The translations under genes and the position numbers were made by a program. This document shows positions 25,060 to 30,973 of a stretch of 31,859 nt of DNA, piece after piece. Below the pieces are notes generated by a model, which saw nothing but the letters and a program-made list of their open reading frames with translations, did not search any database and was not told the DNA's origin. The DNA comes from a virus. Numbering within the stretch: the stretch's first letter is position 1; the number at the start of each line of letters is the position of its first letter. The stretch lies in the IMG/VR virus record IMGVR_UViG_3300031851_000101, positions 1 to 31,859 of that record, one strand, 5' to 3'.

Positions 25060-25872
25060 TTATTGTTTATTTTTTATAAAGTTTATTAACGCAATAACCT
25101 CAGATTTAAGATATAGTAATTCATACATCTTTATTTCCTCTAATACAGGTTCTCCATTTACATGCTCATTAATAGGGTATCCGTTTTTATCTTCCCCTAC
25201 TTGTTTAAATTTTACATGTTGAATTATAAGTTTACCTATTTTAAGTTTGGGGTTATGCTTTTTAATAATATACGCATAAATGCTGAGTTGTAAGTTATAA
25301 TGATTCAAATTACAGTCATCTAAGTGAGATACTGGGTTATATAACTTTTTAGTTATACCCTCCCAGTTTGTAAATCCTTTTTCTTTTATTTCTTTATTTG
25401 TCTTATAATCTGTAATATTAATTGTGCCATTTACAATTTCAACTAAGTCTGCTTGTCCGCATAGTTTTGCAGACTTTAAATAAACTAAATGTTCTGGATA
25501 TACGCCATCTGGAAGTTTCTGATCAGGTGCTGTTTTAATACCTTCAGCATCTACAATTGGCTTTACTATTGGTACTTCTACACCGTCTCTTTGAATAGTT
25601 TTAAAATCTAGCATATCAGCTTCTCTCTGATTATGATACCAATTACCAAGTTTAATTGCTCTATTCTTTTCTCCTTCCCAAGCGTCTAAAATTTCTTTTG
25701 GTGTCATACCGTACCATTTAGATCTTTTATTTCTAGATGATTTTTTTGCTTGTGTTTCACCATCAAAAGGTTCTTTAAACATGCTGACTAATGATGTAAC
25801 ACTAGTCCAATCTATACTATCATGATCATTACTTTCATAAGTGTGACCCTCTTCTTTAAATATTATTGCCAT
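25060..25872 (-). CDS. PD-(D/E)XK nuclease (Cas4/RecB-like)
   Basis: The motif set of the Cas4/RecB/lambda-exonuclease branch is visible in this 270-aa protein: a GxxxH-like LGNWYHNQ at about 75-82, GQADLVE with D142, ITDYKTNK with D155 and K157, and the Q195-xx-xY199 motif in LQLSIYAYII. The enzyme should cut or resect DNA with Mg2+. In Crassvirales a PD-(D/E)XK family is typically encoded near IHF and terminase genes, as here; it could help in DNA processing before packaging or in recombination. It starts immediately after the zinc-ribbon gene stop and precedes 24538-25056 by 3 nt. Confidence 0.85.
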   Translation of the reverse strand: MAIIFKEEGHTYESNDHDSIDWTSVTSLVSMFKEPFDGETQAKKSSRNKRSKWYGMTPKEILDAWEGEKNRAIKLGNWYHNQREADMLDFKTIQRDGVEVPIVKPIVDAEGIKTAPDQKLPDGVYPEHLVYLKSAKLCGQADLVEIVNGTINITDYKTNKEIKEKGFTNWEGITKKLYNPVSHLDDCNLNHYNLQLSIYAYIIKKHNPKLKIGKLIIQHVKFKQVGEDKNGYPINEHVNGEPVLEEIKMYELLYLKSEVIALINFIKNKQ

Positions 25873-26187
25873 TTAATTTTCTTTTTCTAGTTTATTATTT
25901 AAAGCATCTTCTTCTTTTTCACTCATGACCGCATCCCATTTTCCAATAGGGCATTCAGTAGATAATGATCTTAATTTTAATCCTAAAGAACACCCGCAAT
26001 TACTACAACAAGGTTGAGTACCTGGAACAGCACAGTCATTTCCTTCTACATCTAAGTATTCACATTTAGAACATTCCTTCCATCTTAATGCGGCTTCTTC
26101 TTCTACATGTTCTTTTTTAAATATATTGTTCTTTATGCCTTCAAGTATTTCTAGACCTGTCCTAAATATGCTTTTACTTTTTTTCAT
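25873..26187 (-). CDS. Small zinc-ribbon-like protein
   Basis: This 104-aa protein has cysteines arranged as CSKCEYLDVEGNDCAV, then CCSNCGCSLGLKLRSLS and CPIGKW. At least two CxxC-type pairs suggest a treble-clef or zinc ribbon. The N-terminus is basic and the C-terminus is charged and helical. The 'CGCSLxLKxRS...CPxGKW' block is one I recall from conserved small phage proteins beside IHF-like genes. It overlaps the IHF-like gene by 14 nt and abuts the nuclease gene, so it might act with either in DNA transactions. The function is unknown. Confidence 0.7.
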   Translation of the reverse strand: MKKSKSIFRTGLEILEGIKNNIFKKEHVEEEAALRWKECSKCEYLDVEGNDCAVPGTQPCCSNCGCSLGLKLRSLSTECPIGKWDAVMSEKEEDALNNKLEKEN

Positions 26188-26533
26188 TTTTAAATTTTTT
26201 TCTATCTATGATTGATTTCTCTATTTTAGATAATGCGCTTTCTAGTTCCTTGATTTTATTTTGCGTAATTATTGTTTTATCATACCCTTTATATGTAGTC
26301 TTTTCTAGATTACCTAGATAACTTTTATTCTTTTTTATTGCTTTCTCCACTCTAACTTTACGTAGTGCAAATGTCCCAAGACCATCAATAAATATTCTAT
26401 TACTTTCTAGTGATGATAGCGCCTGTCTAACTTTATCATAATAGAAGTCTATAAAATCATCAACAACAGATTCGTGAACTTCAACTTTTTCTGCAATCCC
26501 CTTTCTAAAATTTTTATGTTGTTTTGGATTCAT
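26174..26533 (-). CDS. HU/IHF-like DNA-bending protein
   Basis: The 119-aa sequence has an N-terminal helical part (KNFRKGIAEKVEVHESVVDD, then FIDFYYDKVRQALSSLESNR) followed by IFIDGLGTFALRKVRVEKAI. The block 'I.I.GLGTF.LR' corresponds to the conserved G-x-G-x-F strand of HU/IHF proteins just before the DNA-binding arm. The arm region is replaced or extended by a lysine-rich helix (residues 65-119). IHF-like genes beside terminase are a known feature of Crassvirales genomes. A role in genome condensation, replication or packaging is likely. It overlaps the winged-helix-like gene by 4 nt. Confidence 0.78.
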   Translation of the reverse strand: MNPKQHKNFRKGIAEKVEVHESVVDDFIDFYYDKVRQALSSLESNRIFIDGLGTFALRKVRVEKAIKKNKSYLGNLEKTTYKGYDKTIITQNKIKELESALSKIEKSIIDRKKFKNEKK

Positions 26534-26886
26534 TCTACACCTAATACCTTATAGTCTAAATATACCGCCCCTTCAGTTTGAAGTTTGATATCTTTAGATA
26601 TACTTACAGTTTTTTTATTTGTACCATTTTTATTTACAAGACCTTTCTTTTCAGCTTTTGTTATAGCATTTCTAGCTGATTGTGGACTTTTAAATATATT
26701 ATTTGTTACAGCAATTTTACAAAAATCCGTAAGCTCATGTTCACCTAGTAAAGCAAGTTCTGATAAACAATTTAAATCTGCATTGCTTATTTGTATATTA
26801 CTAAAAAAACAGTGTGTTAATATTTGATATCTTATAACTTCTTTAGTAGTAGTCCTTACTTTTTTTTCAACTTTATTTACAATCAT
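26530..26886 (-). CDS. Winged helix-turn-helix-like protein
   Basis: This 118-aa protein carries a likely winged helix: LNCLSELALLGEHELTDFCK, then IFKSPQSARNAITKAEKKGL, then VNKNGTNKKTVSISKDIKL. The pattern (helix, recognition helix with SARNAI, then a beta wing VxKxGTNKKTVSI) is typical of RepL/MarR-like DNA-binding domains. In Crassvirales such a gene is often found beside IHF, which supports a replication or transcription role. It lies directly after the endolysin gene (stop/start overlap of one base) and overlaps the IHF-like gene by 4 nt. There is no direct evidence for a target site. Confidence 0.65.
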   Translation of the reverse strand: MIVNKVEKKVRTTTKEVIRYQILTHCFFSNIQISNADLNCLSELALLGEHELTDFCKIAVTNNIFKSPQSARNAITKAEKKGLVNKNGTNKKTVSISKDIKLQTEGAVYLDYKVLGVE

Positions 26887-27809
26887 TACTTTAAACTTAA
26901 TATCATATCAATCATATCAGGATCTGGATAAATATCCATCTTGCCTTTTCTAACATTCGTATGAGATAGTAAACCTTTTATTTTTCCATAATAAGCATCC
27001 TCTTGAAATTCAAATGCTTTTACTGGACCATGCTTCTTTATAAGTTGTTGTAGTCCTATTCTCATGTCTATCCCATCTCTTTCCTGTATGTACTTAAGAA
27101 GCATTTCAGTTTCTTCAACTTGACTAGATGAGTACTTGTGCCAAAATTTTCTACGTCTAAAAGCTTTTCCCAATTCAATAACTTGATCAGGATGCGCTTT
27201 TTTATTAACGTAACTTTTATGCTCATCATCTAAATAACCTATAGAACATATCTCTAGTCCAATAGAGTGCCTATTCATATATCCAGATCCGGTTTTACCT
27301 AAATGCCAACCATATCCGTCTTCTGGAAAAGCTTGCACCATAACTCCATCATACTCATCATCTCCAGTTCTATAGTTTTGACCCCCCAGAACAAATTCAG
27401 TAGCTACACGCCCCCGCTTATCTCTTTCCCAATGATCTATACATCTATAGGGGTTGCATCCTCCTGCTGTATGATGTAAAAACATATACTCATTCTTTCC
27501 AAATTTATTAAGATACTCTTTAGAGCTTAAATAATATTTGTGTATAGTTTGATTATAATTAGTCTTAAAATACTGACTTTCTACATCCGTATCTTCATCA
27601 ATATCTTCTTTAACATATTTAGTCAATAATAATGCAGCCCATGTTTTAGATCCAACAATTCCATCAACACGTAAATTTTTTGAAAGCTGAAGATTCATGA
27701 CAGCCTTTTCTGTCTGAGGTCCAAACTTACCATCAGGAATAATGTTTAATTTTTTTTGCAACCTTACAACATCAGGTCCAGAATCACCTTTTTTTAAAAG
27801 TTTATTCAT
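26886..27809 (-). CDS. Endolysin: peptidoglycan-binding domain plus amidase
   Basis: Residues 4-62 are a peptidoglycan-binding repeat (LKKGDSGPDVVRLQKKLNI, DGKFGPQTEKAV, VDGIVGSKTWAALL). Residues about 105-300 form a type-2 N-acetylmuramoyl-L-alanine amidase (T7 lysozyme/PGRP fold). Zinc-site candidates are H112/H113 in FLHHTAGG, H283 in LSHTNVRKGK and D292 or D296 in KMDIYPDPD. GYGWHLG (166-171) and NRHSIGLEI (179-187) are typical core blocks. The enzyme would cleave the link between stem peptide and glycan at lysis. No signal peptide is seen, so it needs a holin or other route; none is evident close by. It overlaps the coiled-coil gene upstream by one base. Confidence 0.92.
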   Translation of the reverse strand: MNKLLKKGDSGPDVVRLQKKLNIIPDGKFGPQTEKAVMNLQLSKNLRVDGIVGSKTWAALLLTKYVKEDIDEDTDVESQYFKTNYNQTIHKYYLSSKEYLNKFGKNEYMFLHHTAGGCNPYRCIDHWERDKRGRVATEFVLGGQNYRTGDDEYDGVMVQAFPEDGYGWHLGKTGSGYMNRHSIGLEICSIGYLDDEHKSYVNKKAHPDQVIELGKAFRRRKFWHKYSSSQVEETEMLLKYIQERDGIDMRIGLQQLIKKHGPVKAFEFQEDAYYGKIKGLLSHTNVRKGKMDIYPDPDMIDMILSLK

Positions 27810-28111
27810 TACATTCTTTTTAATTTTTTGGCAGATTCTGCACTTTTATTAAAATCTTTTTCAATGGTTTCCTCTTTTACTTTTTCAATTTCTGGCTCCT
27901 GCTCTTCTGATTCCATAGTCTCATAAGCATTTGCCAAAAATGCCTGAGCTTGTAATCTTTTAGCTCTAGATTCTTCAATCTGAGTCATTAGTTCCTCATA
28001 TTGTGCTTGAACCTTTAAGTGAGGTATTTGAGCTTTATAGAACTTTGTAATATCCGCTCTTCGTTTAGCAGCTTCTTCTGTAGTTAGTGTTTTTTGCGCA
28101 TCTTCCGCCAT
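27809..28111 (-). CDS. Coiled-coil phage protein (100 aa)
   Basis: The sequence begins MAEDAQKTLTTEEAAKRRAD, followed by ITKFYKAQIPHLKVQAQYEE and LMTQIEESRAKRLQAQAFLA, a continuous amphipathic helix. The last 35 residues are acidic then basic (EEQEPEIEKVKEETIEK, KKLKRM). No transmembrane segment exists, so it is not a holin by sequence. Proteins with 'RRxxITxFYKxQIxxLK' are familiar to me from Crassvirales-type genomes without a proven role. It is the first gene after a TAnnTTTG promoter (28135-28142), and its last base overlaps the endolysin ATG (TAATG type). Confidence 0.65.
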   Translation of the reverse strand: MAEDAQKTLTTEEAAKRRADITKFYKAQIPHLKVQAQYEELMTQIEESRAKRLQAQAFLANAYETMESEEQEPEIEKVKEETIEKDFNKSAESAKKLKRM

Positions 28112-28134
28112 AATATTGGTTTTTAAATTTAAAC

Positions 28135-28142
28135 CAAATATA
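28135..28142 (-). promoter_or_regulatory. Bacteroidota-type -7 promoter box (TATATTTG)
   Basis: The minus strand has TATATTTG, an exact TAnnTTTG match, 24 nt before the start of the coiled-coil gene. No good -33 TTG is seen at the usual distance; the upstream sequence is T-rich. Confidence 0.5.
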
Positions 28143-28167
28143 TAAAAAAAGTTTAACTAATAGAAGT

Positions 28168-29028
28168 TTACGGTCTAATTATTTTTGTAGTACCATTTTC
28201 GGATTTGTTTATAATTAAACCCTTGTAGTATTTATCTACTTCCTGTCCCAGTATGTTGTACGATTTTGAATCTATTCCTCTTTTGCGATAAATAGATATA
28301 GGATACCACGATTGCATGTACCCATCTATGTCAGTTTGTTTCAACCTATAATACACATGATTATATATTACAGAATAATCTATGTATTGATACTCTTGCA
28401 AGCTTGTAGAAAATCCTGCTGCAGGTATCTCATCAATTAAATCCCAGCTTTCTCCATCAATAGATCTAAATAAACTAAAGTAGTTACTGTTATACTCAGA
28501 TGCTGTAGACCAATCTAACTGAACACCGTCATCTAATAACTTTGCTGTAAAGTCTAACTGCTCTACTGGTAAAGGTGTGGGATCATATATGCTTAGGAAT
28601 TCTACATGGGAGTATTTACCGTTTATATTACCAGATCCTCCGGTTGTATTTAAAACAAACGCAAGAGCAATCGTTGTAGTGGGTAAAGTAACTCCATAAA
28701 GCCCATTAAGATTAGATATGTCATAGAAAAACCAACCATTGTCATAAAAATACAATCCAAACACATCACCACTACGGATATCACTCTCTTGGCTCCAGAG
28801 TAACTCAACTGTAGACCATGTGCTGAAATCATACATTGGACTTTGGAATACATAGAACTCACCCGCCAAATAGTTTCCTGTAATATTAAAGCAAAGATCG
28901 CCAGCATGGGAACCAGTATTACCTCCGGGACTAGTCCACTCACCAATACCATCAAAACTATCAAAGGGGTCATCAACTTGTCCATAACTTAAAAACGAAA
29001 TTAAAAATAATACAATTAACCATCTCAT
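28168..29028 (-). CDS. Secreted protein resembling a type IX secretion cargo
   Basis: The start at 29026-29028 gives a signal peptide (MRWLIVLFLISFLSYGQ) with cleavage likely after residue 16 or 17. Residues 20-148 form a jelly-roll-like domain. Residues 156-246 match the beta domain common in Bacteroidota T9SS cargo proteins: LDFTAKLLDDGVQLDWSTAS, EYNSNYFSLFRSIDGESWDL, YIDYSVIYNHVYYRLKQTDI. The end YNILGQEV, then KGLIINKSENGTTKIIRP resembles a type-A T9SS sorting domain (LGxxV ... KGxYIIK ... NGxTxKxxx). The 286-aa protein would go to the periplasm via Sec and possibly to the cell surface through host T9SS. A longer in-frame start exists at 29071-29073 but hides the signal peptide. Its ATG overlaps the upstream stop (TAATG). 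Confidence 0.8.
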   Translation of the reverse strand: MRWLIVLFLISFLSYGQVDDPFDSFDGIGEWTSPGGNTGSHAGDLCFNITGNYLAGEFYVFQSPMYDFSTWSTVELLWSQESDIRSGDVFGLYFYDNGWFFYDISNLNGLYGVTLPTTTIALAFVLNTTGGSGNINGKYSHVEFLSIYDPTPLPVEQLDFTAKLLDDGVQLDWSTASEYNSNYFSLFRSIDGESWDLIDEIPAAGFSTSLQEYQYIDYSVIYNHVYYRLKQTDIDGYMQSWYPISIYRKRGIDSKSYNILGQEVDKYYKGLIINKSENGTTKIIRP

Positions 29029-29345
29029 TATTCTGGATATTTTTCTTCCATTAACTTTTGTAATTTTGCACACCTTAGATAATACTCAGACTCATCCAGA
29101 CTCACGTAATAATCAATAATTGATTTTAATTCATCTTTCTCAATCCCTCTTTGCGGGTCATATGCAAGTAGAGTACTAAATGCAGAACCAGCGCCATCTT
29201 CCAATAGTTCCTCAAATGTTATGTTCTTCATCAAAACCTCAAATGAATTATCATATGCAGTCTTAAGCAGTCTACGTTCTAAAGCCATTCTCTCCGCATC
29301 AGATAGACCTTCAATGTAATCTTCTGGTTCTTCTCTTTCTTCCAT
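29028..29345 (-). CDS. Small acidic helical protein (105 aa)
   Basis: The chosen start at 29343-29345 gives MEEREEPEDYIEGLSDAERM, typical of a hydrophilic cytosolic protein. The frame is open upstream to 29468, but that part is rich in His, Tyr and Trp and includes the promoter-like elements, so the longer version is rejected. The rest is helical and acidic with ALERRLLKTAYDNSFEVLMK and DELKSIIDYYVSLDESEYYL. It is the first minus-strand gene next to the divergent switch and is coupled by TAATG to the T9SS-like gene. I recognise no family. Confidence 0.6.
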   Translation of the reverse strand: MEEREEPEDYIEGLSDAERMALERRLLKTAYDNSFEVLMKNITFEELLEDGAGSAFSTLLAYDPQRGIEKDELKSIIDYYVSLDESEYYLRCAKLQKLMEEKYPE

Positions 29346-29354
29346 GAGTATCTT

Positions 29355-29412
29355 CTTTATATAGTAATATACGTATTTCTGTCCAGCCCCCCAACGTTTC
29401 CTTTCAAAAATA
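29355..29412 (-). promoter_or_regulatory. Candidate promoter region for the leftward unit
   Basis: TATTTTTG on the minus strand (29405-29412) matches TAnnTTTG. Further downstream, GTATATTACTATATAAAG (29355-29372) resembles the promoter-like motif found before other late genes. Either could start the leftward transcript; no clear -33 is visible for the first. The whole intergenic stretch is 29346-29541. Confidence 0.4.
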
Positions 29413-29487
29413 TACCCCCTCCCTAATTTAAAAAATGTGTGTGTTGCATGTGCATAGGGTCCTAGCATTCTGCTCCCCGCCTAATTT

Positions 29488-29520
29488 TTGAGTTGGGGGG
29501 ACCCCCGTTAAATAACTCAA
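29488..29520. other. Hairpin in the divergent switch region
   Basis: TTGAGTT (29488-29494) pairs perfectly with AACTCAA (29514-29520). Inside, GGGG pairs with CCCC, leaving a GGAC loop and an unpaired GTTAAAT on one side. The hairpin ends 21 nt before the start of the first plus-strand gene. It may be a leader structure or DNA operator; direction cannot be decided. Confidence 0.5.
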
Positions 29521-29541
29521 TAACTAATTCGCAAGACTCAT

Positions 29542-29814
29542 ATGGAAAGACAATTAAACTGGGGTGACTCCCAGCCAATTGCCGACTTCTTACGTGATCT
29601 AGGCGCATCAAAGATGCAGATTATCCGTTCACCAAAAACGGGTAAGCGTTTCTTTGCTGTCCCAGGCACGTCCGTGACTGGCGCTATCAGTGAAAAGGTT
29701 GAAACCTTAACACTGGAGCTTACAGTCACAGAGGTCACAAGCGAAAACGGTGAAACGTTTTTACTTGTTTGTAAGCCATCTGATAACAACGTGCTCGGTG
29801 AGCTATCGTTGTAA
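29542..29814 (+). CDS. Unknown 90-aa protein, first rightward gene
   Basis: The product MERQLNWGDSQPIADFLRDL continues with GASKMQIIRSPKTGKRFFAV, PGTSVTGAIS and a beta-like C-terminal half ending ETFLLVCKPSDNNVLGELSL. It looks like a compact alpha-beta protein without membrane segment. I do not recognise a family. The base composition is noticeably less AT-rich than the late genes (28 of 60 bases are G or C in 29581-29640), which suggests a different origin or RNA-level constraints. Its last 44 bases are also one arm and loop of a long hairpin (29771-29824), and a strong terminator follows 18 nt after the stop, so it appears to be a single-gene transcript. No clear plus-strand promoter is visible. 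Confidence 0.65.
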   Translation: MERQLNWGDSQPIADFLRDLGASKMQIIRSPKTGKRFFAVPGTSVTGAISEKVETLTLELTVTEVTSENGETFLLVCKPSDNNVLGELSL

Positions 29815-29824
29815 TCAGGCTTAC
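29771..29824 (+). ncRNA. Long hairpin overlapping the end of the 90-aa gene
   Basis: Nested perfect arms are GTAAGC/GCTTAC (29771-29776 with 29819-29824), CTGAT/ATCAG (29780-29784 with 29814-29818), ACAAC/GTTGT (29786-29790 with 29808-29812) and GCTC/GAGC around a GGT loop. That is 20 pairs in 54 nt, spanning the stop codon. It could regulate mRNA stability or readthrough to the terminator that follows. Confidence 0.6.
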
Positions 29825-29831
29825 AGGCCAC

Positions 29832-29874
29832 CCAATACTGCGCTGAAGGAAGTAGGCGGAAGTATTGGTTTTTT
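29832..29874 (+). terminator. Rho-independent terminator after the 90-aa gene
   Basis: CCAATACT (29832-29839) pairs perfectly with AGTATTGG (29861-29868), followed by T6 (29869-29874). The 21-nt loop is purine-rich. The T-run fixes the transcript direction as rightward. Confidence 0.8.
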
Positions 29875-29877
29875 CTA

Positions 29878-29934
29878 CACTACACTGACTATAGTTACGG
29901 GGACGAGGAGCCCACGTAAAATAGCGGTGTAGTG
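29878..29934 (+). ncRNA. Structured RNA element: four-step stem
   Basis: CACTACAC (29878-29885) pairs with GTGTAGTG (29927-29934), CTAT with ATAG (29889-29892, 29921-29924), TTACG with CGTAA (29895-29899, 29915-29919) and GGG with CCC, closing an 8-nt loop ACGAGGAG. All 20 pairs are nested in 57 nt. It starts only 3 nt after the terminator T-run. 31 of 60 bases in 29881-29940 are G or C. It contains no ORF. Confidence 0.6.
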
Positions 29935-29971
29935 CACCACTTTACTGAATAATATCATTAAATCCACTCAT

Positions 29972-30009
29972 TGCAACCTATAAGCAGGTGATAGCGCTTA
30001 TACATTGCA
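29972..30009 (+). ncRNA. Structured RNA element: two-step stem
   Basis: TGCAA/TTGCA (29972-29976 with 30005-30009) and TATAAGC/GCTTATA (29979-29985 with 29996-30002) stack with a symmetric 2x2 internal loop and a 10-nt apical loop. It lies in the 573-nt gene-free stretch 29815-30387. Confidence 0.5.
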
Positions 30010-30096
30010 TAACGGATTATAGTTTTAACTTAATACCACAAGGACTATGTATATAGGATCTAACGGCTGTGTAACTCCATTGGAATGGGTTCGCAA

Positions 30097-30190
30097 TGAG
30101 AACGCCTAAAGTTCTCAGCTATTGGGTTATCCGTTCAATGAAACCAGTGCCACTGCAGAGGCGACAGCAAACCTGGTTGAGAACGGATAA
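30097..30190 (+). ncRNA. Structured RNA element: hairpin plus long stem
   Basis: TGAGAAC/GTTCTCA (30097-30103 with 30111-30117) makes a 7-bp hairpin. Nine bases later TTATCCGTTC (30127-30136) pairs perfectly with GAACGGATAA (30181-30190), enclosing AACCAG/CTGGTT (30142-30147 with 30173-30178) and a 25-nt GC-rich interior. Half of the bases in 30121-30180 are G or C, well above the coding DNA around. No ORF of useful size crosses it. Confidence 0.6.
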
Positions 30191-30241
30191 ATGCCCATGT
30201 TCGTGCTTACTTGAGCACTTAAGCCCTTAAACTTTTAAAAT

Positions 30242-30350
30242 ATTAGACAGCTACTGACTATTTGTACGCGTGTTTATTGTTTTATGGGTGACCCAAATAA
30301 ACCCTAGATTCATGGGTAGTATGAATCATAATCAATTGTTGCTGTCTAAT
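30242..30350 (+). ncRNA. Structured RNA element: three-way junction
   Basis: ATTAGACAGC (30242-30251) pairs perfectly with GCTGTCTAAT (30341-30350), 89 nt apart. Inside are two hairpins: GTTTATT/AATAAAC (30272-30278 with 30296-30302) capped by TGGG-TGA-CCCA, and GATTCAT/ATGAATC (30307-30313 with 30321-30327) with a 7-nt loop. Together they form a three-way junction. A 30-aa ORF starts 38 nt later. Confidence 0.65.
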
Positions 30351-30387
30351 TATATATATGGCTACAATCCACTCTAACACCACAACA

Positions 30388-30480
30388 ATGAAGAACATTG
30401 CACACTTATCAATTGCAATTCTTATGATGGGAGTCTCTACTATGTTTGCTTATGGCTTACATGTAGTATTATCTATCTAA
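30388..30480 (+). CDS. 30-aa single-pass membrane microprotein
   Basis: The ORF starts at the ATG at 30388-30390, after an ACAACA-type leader, and ends at TAA 30478-30480. The product begins MKNIAHLSIAILMMGVSTMF and ends AYGLHVVLSI. After a short basic N-terminus, almost the whole chain is one hydrophobic helix. It is too short for homology by eye. Phage microproteins of this kind may be lysis, superinfection or membrane-stress effectors, but none is shown here. The location between two structured elements (30242-30350 and 30506-30600) argues that it is part of a regulated small transcript. It could also be a chance ORF. Confidence 0.45.
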   Translation: MKNIAHLSIAILMMGVSTMFAYGLHVVLSI

Positions 30481-30505
30481 GAAGAGTACTTACCTATAGG
30501 TTGAA

Positions 30506-30600
30506 TGTCTTAGTACCTGGGAATAGAAAAAATCTAAGACAAATCCAAGAGTTGGGAAAAAGTTCTATGTTGGGAGAACCCAAAAGACTACAACTCTTGG
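30506..30600 (+). ncRNA. Pair of adjacent stem-loops before 30629
   Basis: TGTCTTAG/CTAAGACA (30506-30513 with 30534-30541) is an 8-bp stem. Three bases later CCAAGAGTTG/CAACTCTTGG (30545-30554 with 30591-30600) is a perfect 10-bp stem that encloses TTGGG-AGAA-CCCAA. They fill the 148-nt gap between the 30-aa and 114-aa genes. There is no T-run after them, so a processing or leader function is more likely than termination. Confidence 0.55.
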
Positions 30601-30628
30601 ACTATTAATTAACCTTAAACCACTTACT

Positions 30629-30973
30629 ATGGAAGATTATGATGAAATAAAAGCACTCTTTGGAGGAGACCTAAAGCCAAAGAAAGATCTTCTTAGAAGA
30701 TTTAAGAGAAGTTATATTGTCTCTACTTATAGTTCACATGAGTGGATTAGTACTCAAAAAGCTTTTTGTAAGTTGTTTTTGAGAATTCAGTTGCACCGTA
30801 GAGGTTACTCTGCACTAAAAGATATGTTCTACCCTTCTCGTAAGGTATCTGACTTTCTTCACAAAAGGTTCAACCTGAACACTTACAATTTCAATAGTGA
30901 TTGTTCTATTGAAAGACATCGTCCTGGTACAGGGCAGATTACCCACCACAGCCCTTGGCATGATTGTATCTAA
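30629..30973 (+). CDS. Unknown basic protein (114 aa)
   Basis: The sequence MEDYDEIKALFGGDLKPKKD leads into a basic, helical stretch LLRRFKRSYIVSTYSSHEWI and FCKLFLRIQLHRRGYSALKD. Later parts (FYPSRKVSDFLHKRFNLNTY) are also basic; the last 25 residues are low in hydrophobics and overlap inverted repeats, so the true product may vary at its C-terminus. There is no membrane segment and no recognisable domain; charge would suit nucleic-acid binding. The start follows an A-rich leader (CCACTTACT then ATG). The codon pattern is AT-rich, like the late genes and unlike the noncoding spacers on either side. Confidence 0.6.
   Translation: MEDYDEIKALFGGDLKPKKDLLRRFKRSYIVSTYSSHEWISTQKAFCKLFLRIQLHRRGYSALKDMFYPSRKVSDFLHKRFNLNTYNFNSDCSIERHRPGTGQITHHSPWHDCI

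Noticed and set aside
29346-29468. N-terminal extension of the 105-aa acidic protein
   Set aside because: It reads through the intergenic promoter region and is of different composition from the rest; the ATG at 29343-29345 is preferred.
29538-29831. Minus-strand ORF of 97 aa opposite the 90-aa gene
   Set aside because: It would run through the terminator side and is Ser/Val-rich as a mirror of the plus frame; the plus ORF has the terminator in the right orientation.
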